A stretch of 64,000 nt of DNA from positions 22,603,374 through 22,667,373 of the forward strand of contig CM045762.1 in NCBI GenBank assembly GCA_025200525.1. Direction: 5' to 3'. Every line of letters begins with the position of its first letter. Position 1 is the first letter of the stretch. Below, piece by piece: positions 58,990 to 64,000 of the stretch. Source of the DNA: Camellia lanceoleosa. Its lineage: Eukaryota > Streptophyta > Magnoliopsida > Ericales > Theaceae. The position numbers and the translations under genes were made by a program. The notes under the pieces were generated by a model. That model had not been told where the DNA came from. It ran no database searches and saw nothing but the letters and a program-made list of their open reading frames with translations.

Positions 58990-60725
58990 ATTTATTTATT
59001 TTTTCACTTTTTGCCTTTAAAACTACTAATCTAGATTTGTATTAGCCCCTATCGAAGCGTCAAGTATCATATTTGCTTAACCCCAATACTCTAGATTGCA
59101 AAAAAAAAAAAAAAAACTAAACTAGCTAAGTTATTGTTCATGCTGTCCAGAACAAACCCTAAATAGCCCCTAAGACATTGTGTTTGGATTGTCTAAATCT
59201 AACCTCTTTGTTACCCCATACAAATCTTTAACCCCCCCCTCTTTTTTTTTTGCTAATGGTTTGAACCATGAAAACCAATTAAAAATTAGCTGCAACAGCC
59301 TTCCAACTTGTTAGTTTTGGGCTCACTACTAATAGGATAGTGTTCACCACACTGGTCCTACATCACGAAGTTATATCCTCAATTAAGCTTTAGTTAATTA
59401 TGTACTAGCTAATCTAATTGTTAGAATGACCATTCATTATTAGTTGTTGCAAGTTGTTTCATTGATATATGGAACACATGGAATTGCACAGTAGTTTGTG
59501 ATATGTGGGAAGTGGAAAAGTGGAAGTTATTTAGTGAGTTAGTAATTTATGATTTGACCCTTAATTACAAATTGATATAAGTTTTAAAATAATATATTAT
59601 TTAAGAAGTTTTGGTGATTTTAGGAAAAATAGAAAAAAATTTCTAAGCCAGGTTTCATGACACCAAAATTGGTGTTCCCTTTTAATAATAGAATAGATTA
59701 ACCCCTCAACTGGACCAACAACTTGCAAATGACATTGTTTCTGCAGCTCCCAAATTCTGTTTCTTGTCAACCCCCCATTTCTTCCTTCCCATCATCATTG
59801 TGGTCATCGTTCTTACTCGACTTCTTCCAGGAATCACCTGGTGAATCTTTCTGCCATCCTGTCTGCTACTGTAATTCAACTTTACTGTGGCCCTCTTCAC
59901 TCGAAGAACCCCAACCTCCTCTATTGGACCCTCAGCCATTTGCCTTCGATGTTGTGTCGTTCCCCAAAATCTGATTTTTGTCAATAGCCCACTTATTGCC
60001 ACCATTGGACTCACTATTTTTATTACAACTCTAGATATTAGTGGGTAACTATAGACACCCCATTTTTGACCGCCTTTAAGACTTGGGCACTGCTGATGGT
60101 TTACTTAGTGGTGAAAGTTGTGCAGTGCAAGGGTTCGATTTCTTCGGCAAGGAAAGAGAGTCAAATCCCAACCTTACACCTCATTTGGACCAAAACTATT
60201 TTGAATGGTTTTTAGACCTTAAAACCCTCTCTTTCAAAATATTTTTTTGGAAACAAGGTTCCTACAATGTTCCGATGCTCGTATTTTGTTAAATGTCACG
60301 CTTTTCGGTAAACCGAGCAAGGACAAAGTGGAAATGAATGAAAGAGAGATGAACTCTTTTGAAAAATCTTTCAAAACACCTTATCTAGGGGTTTGAGGTT
60401 GAAGAAAAGAGGAGAGGAGAAAAGAAAACAAGTTGGAGAAGGAGTTGAGCATGAATCCGGGTAGGATCGAAACTGAGCAGTCTTCACTCAAAGGAGCATA
60501 ACATTTTTCACAGTTGGAATTTGGAGGTGCGCTTTTTACCATTGGAAAGAAGACTTCAAGAGCTTCGGTTTAGGCTCACGAATGACTTGAAATTGAGTCC
60601 AGATGAAGGAGTTATGTCTGGTTGAAGTCAGGACCAAAAAGCAGATTTTTCTGTCCAACCAGAGGCGGAAGTTTCTGACCATGAATGGGATTTTTTGGCC
60701 ATGTGAGCGCCATGAATGGCCAATG

Positions 60726-60804
60726 CCGGCCCCCTACCGTCCAAGGGTGTCCCATGCTAGCCAACAATGATCAAGTACCGGCCATCAGTGATCAAGTGCC
60801 GGCC
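60726..60804. promoter_or_regulatory. Phased CCGGCC-type sites, first cluster
   Basis: CCGGCC or one-mismatch variants start at 60726, 60737, 60757, 60778 and 60799, giving steps of 11, 20, 21 and 21 bp. A looser series of GGCC/GACC (60677, 60697, 60718) precedes it with 20-21 bp steps. Confidence 0.4.
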
Positions 60805-62971
60805 ATTGATGAAAAGATCAGTTTTTCTGCAGATATTTGTTTCCCAGCTGGTCCAGCTGTCTCTCTTGAGATATTTTCGACCTAAGGCTCTTATATTTCT
60901 ATATATTGAAGGGTTAGAACAATTTAGCAAAAGTTTTGGGAGCCTCTCTCTCTACACTTCTCTCTCTACATTTCTCTCTCTCAAGAACCATTGTGCATAA
61001 GAGCTTGCAAGTGTAGATACACTATCCCTTGGCCTATCAACCCTTGATGAAAGTTGTTGATCTTCGAGTTGAGGTTCTAAAAGGCCTTCTTGGAGCTCCT
61101 TAAGGTGGTTTTGACTTGGTTTTGTGGCCTAAAGTGTGTTGTGCTTCAAGAAGTATAACTCATTCCCTTTAAGCTTGTCATTCATACTTGCTTTGCCATC
61201 TTTTCCCACCATTTCAAGGCTAGTTTTGGCATGTAAAAAACTCTTTTTTTCAGTCCTAAAAGAGGTGGTTTGAGCCTTTGTGAGTTAGGGGGTTGTTCCC
61301 CCTTTTTGCTCTTTAGCTTGTTAAGCTTTTTGCACCATTTCTCACCACCTTCAAATCAAACTTTTTGGGCCTTTTTACCACTGAAACTTAGAGGTTTTTT
61401 AGTGAGAAAAACCATGCTTTGAGGTCCAAGATAGGAGGGGTTGGCCTCCCCTTCTTGTATCTTGTTTGCATGTGTTGATGGCCTAACTTTTGAGCATGTT
61501 TTTCTACCATTTTGAAGCTTAGTTCAAGCATGTTTTTGTGACTTTTTGGACCTGCCATAACTCTGTTTCTGGCTGGTTTGGTCACCTCTTGCATGCTTCT
61601 TGTACTTGCAGTATAATCCTACTTGTTAGCCTTGCAAAGTAGCATGCTTTTATGGTTTGAATTAGCTTAGTTCTAGCATGTTTTTGGTGTTATTTTGGCA
61701 TCTGGTAACTCTATTTTTGGCTGGTTTAGTCACCTCTTACATGCTTCATACACTTCTAATGTAATCTTGCTCACTAGCTTTGCATGCTTGCCACTTTAGC
61801 CTATTATTCTAGCTCATTTTGGCTACACTCCAGCACATTTTTGCTAATGTTTTAGCATGCTTTAGGACTATTTTGAGTGGTCTTGGTCATATGAGCCATG
61901 CTTTGTATAGCTATAGTGCAAGTGCCTTAACTAGCTTTGACTTTTAGGGCCTCTAGCATGCTTTTCTTGTGAAGTTTGCATGATATAACATCATTTCTCA
62001 TGTGATTTCAGAGCATATATCACTGTCATACTCTCGCATATATCACTCTTTAAATACTTTCAAGAGTCATGCCTTATGCCTTGCTTGTGAGCCAATTTGT
62101 GTGCATGTTTGTCTAGTCTTTTGAGCTTCATTTCCAGCATGTTTTAGCCATTGTTTTGGCATACTTGAGGTCTGTTTAGGGCTGGTTCAATCCTTTGAGC
62201 ATTGCATTGCCTGGTGCTAGTGTTGTGTCCTTCACTAGTTTCAAGGTTTTAGTCTCTTAACATGTTGTACATGCGTTGTTTGCATGTTAGAGCCTGATGT
62301 TTCATGCCATATCATGCATTGAATGTATGCCACTTCCCTCATTTCTTCATTTTCTTTAATTTTCTTTGAGGGTTGGTTAACCTTATGCATGTGTTTAAGC
62401 TTGAGGTAGAGTTCATGCTCTATGGTTTTAACTCTCTTTTGAGGGTTTCTACTAGCCAAAGGCATGAACTCCCTCATGCCTTAAACTATTTTTTGGTTAA
62501 CCCCTCTCTCATTAGAGGACTTTCACATTACACTTAACCGGTTAAAGAACGGATCGATAATGTTAAAATGTGTAATCAAAATCAATCAAGTAAAACATGC
62601 CAAGATTAGTATGTTGTTTGCATTGCATCGTGTTCAACCGGACGTTATGTTGAACACAAGGTGGATTAGCCCACTTCATACTCCAAGTGATGAAAGTGAG
62701 CCAATCTTCCTTTGTCTCCATTGCCTTTGATCATCCATGATAAGGTAGTGGATTTAGAGTCTTGTTTGCATTGCATTTATCGAATGTGTACAAGATTGGA
62801 TCTTTGGCCATCATGCATTCCAAATGCTTGGTTGATGGTTTTGGATCCAATAGTGCCTCTCCCTTGATGTTTTGAGATGATAAGGAGTGGCACAGTACAT
62901 ACATACCCTTAGGAGACCCTCCATTTCCTCTATTTTGTGCTTTGTTGCAGTTTGGTGTCACAGCACACCAG

Positions 62972-63040
62972 TGGCCGGCAATGTTGCATTAGTGGCCGAC
63001 ACCCCCCCATTGTTGGCCGGCAGCCACCACTTATGGCCGG
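62972..63040. promoter_or_regulatory. Phased TGGCCGG sites, second cluster
   Basis: TGGCCGG or TGGCCGA starts at 62972, 62993, 63014 and 63034, giving steps of 21, 21 and 20 bp. The intervening sequence is not conserved. Confidence 0.45.
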
Positions 63041-63564
63041 CAGGCCACTGGTGCACTCCCCAACATTGCTTTGGTAAGGTTCAGCAGAAGGTTCTTGAAG
63101 ACACCCTGCAAACAGAGCCACTAACGAGCAAACCAGAGAGCTTTTCGGGGTGAAAAACCGAATGCATGCATGCTCAACTTCTTCAAGCAATGCTGAGGCA
63201 GTGGAGTTCGTATTTTGCTAGTTTATTTCATGTACATTTGGTTTTGTAGCTTAATTAATTTGTTTAATTAGTTAAGTGATGTAATAATTAGTTATAGCTA
63301 GTTATTCGATCTTGGTTTGTAATAATTAGTCTGATTAGCTTGATTAGATTAGCTAGTTAGCTTAGCTTAGATTAGCTTAGCTTATTTCATTCAGACCCTC
63401 CGTCGAGAGGGAAAAATGTTGTACTAAGGGCGCATGTGTGCATGCATGTCTTCCAACCCCACTTCTTTCTCCCTTTTATTTAACCACTTACGATGGTTAG
63501 TTTAGGGATCATGTTTCATTTAGCATACCTTATGCTATACATGCGTGCATCATTCATTTGTATT

Positions 63565-64000
63565 TGTCACGCGCCCCTATAGGTTTAGCATCGCAACCGG
63601 CCAGTAATCCATGATTACTGAAGGTCTGCTTAACAGTAATGACAGTAACACAGAGTAAAGGGGCTGGCGGAAGCCAAAATAGTAAATAAAAGATGTCCAA
63701 TGAGCTGTGACAGTCTGAATACAAAAAGACTTTTTATAAACATGCCACATTGATAACCAAAACATATGTACATGCGACATATACACAAACATCTATGTCA
63801 GGGACCAAATCCCTACCTATAACTGTGCAGTCAAGTCTTAAACATTTATTACAAAACAGAGACAAGAGGGTGACACTGAGACACCCCAAAACTGCCTTAG
63901 CTTGAATGAACTTAGAACCTCGAAGTAAGGCACGATGGTTGGCTTGACAAAACAAGAGCTAACCTAACGCTCCTAGCTCCGGTCCGGTGCCAGGACACCT
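63565..64000 (-). mobile_element. Start of a minus-strand LTR, continues past the window
   Basis: TGTCACGCGCCCCTATAGG at 63565, followed by CGGCCAGTAATCCATGATTACT and a GGAAGCCAAAATA stretch. It is the reverse complement of the 3' ends of the solo LTRs at 8340-8453 and 44020-44145 (GATTACTGGCCGGTTATG there). Its other end is outside the window. Confidence 0.65.

Larger units (their letters stand above)
56354..60050. other. AT-rich intergenic DNA, no gene seen
   Basis: No coding region supported. Contains a foldback element (56866-57019), degenerate TTTGGTACAAATGGATTC repeats (57540-57640), GTGAATTCAAA/TTAGGGCTAGG repeats (57765-57830), a (CTTTT)n tract (58961-58989) and a poly-A run (59100-59117). 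A short open stretch at 59723-59974 (and its reverse, 59706-60014) has no recognisable domain. Confidence 0.55.
60051..63440. mobile_element. Probable LTR-retrotransposon-derived block
   Basis: It opens TATAGACACCCCATTTTTGACC, close to the TGTAGACACCCC start common in plant gypsy LTRs. It has no coding domain over 3.4 kb and contains degenerate repeats: GGCTGGTTTGGTCACCTCTT near 61570 recurs as GGCTGGTTTAGTCACCTCTT near 61720. A ~110-bp module at 60506-60630 is shared with the intron LTR at 28148-28265, for example ACCATTGGAAA and GAATGAC(C/T)T(A/G)AAAT. Phased GGCC palindromes occur at 60726-60804 and 62972-63040. The right boundary and any target duplication are not resolved. It could be a long solo LTR, an LTR plus leader, or two overlapping remnants. 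Confidence 0.4.

Noticed and set aside
59706..60014. Overlapping frames on both strands at 59706-60014
   Set aside because: No recognisable domain, no intron signals and no second copy to compare; insufficient support.

Overview
This is nuclear DNA of a flowering plant, most likely a eudicot. It is AT-rich and intron-bearing, it holds S-domain (G-type lectin) receptor-like kinase genes with the family's seven-exon layout, and it is packed with plant-type Ty1/copia and Ty3/gypsy LTR retrotransposons, a LINE, MITEs and a Mutator-like element. I cannot name the species. No intact host gene is visible. Every receptor-kinase copy carries stops, frameshifts, lost splice sites or lost catalytic residues.

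Layout. (1) 1-1502: the 5' flank and first codons of an S-domain kinase pseudogene (block A). (2) 1503-5514: AT-rich DNA with a non-autonomous Mutator-like element (3821-5505, 9-bp target duplication). (3) 5690-24017: block B, the 5' flank of a second S-domain kinase, split by a 2.6-kb solo LTR (5838-8453), copia element 1 (8833-13834) and copia element 2 (14103-21632). A deleted gypsy element (16909-20601) sits inside copia 2. (4) 24018-31906: pseudogene B, seven recognisable exons, with a ~2.1-kb LTR in intron 3. (5) 32735-34530: a tandem duplicate of its kinase half, which lacks the catalytic loop. (6) 35240-38003: block C, a third copy of the same 5' flank. It lacks the big insertions of block B and so preserves their empty sites, but carries its own truncated LINE. 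(7) 38080-38430 and 39371-45174 (minus strand): an S-domain fragment and pseudogene D, whose exon 1 is split by a second solo LTR (41872-44145). (8) 46640-56353: an essentially full-length Ty3/gypsy chromovirus-like element with ~2.2-kb LTRs and a gag-pol carrying 13 in-frame stops, all TAG or TGA. (9) 56354-64000: gene-poor DNA, a probable LTR-derived block (about 60051-63440) and the start of another LTR (63565 to the window end).

The region reads as a receptor-kinase cluster that grew by tandem and inverted duplication and then decayed while serving as a retrotransposon landing zone. The most unusual signal is in the LTRs. Five LTRs, belonging to the gypsy element and its relative and to a separate solo-LTR family, carry a self-complementary decamer (CGCTCGAGCG and variants) in pairs. 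In 19 of the 20 pairs I could place, exactly 10 bp separate the two decamers, that is 20 bp centre to centre or two helical turns. Two other LTR-like blocks show 20-21 bp phasing of different palindrome-like cores. I know of no description of this architecture.
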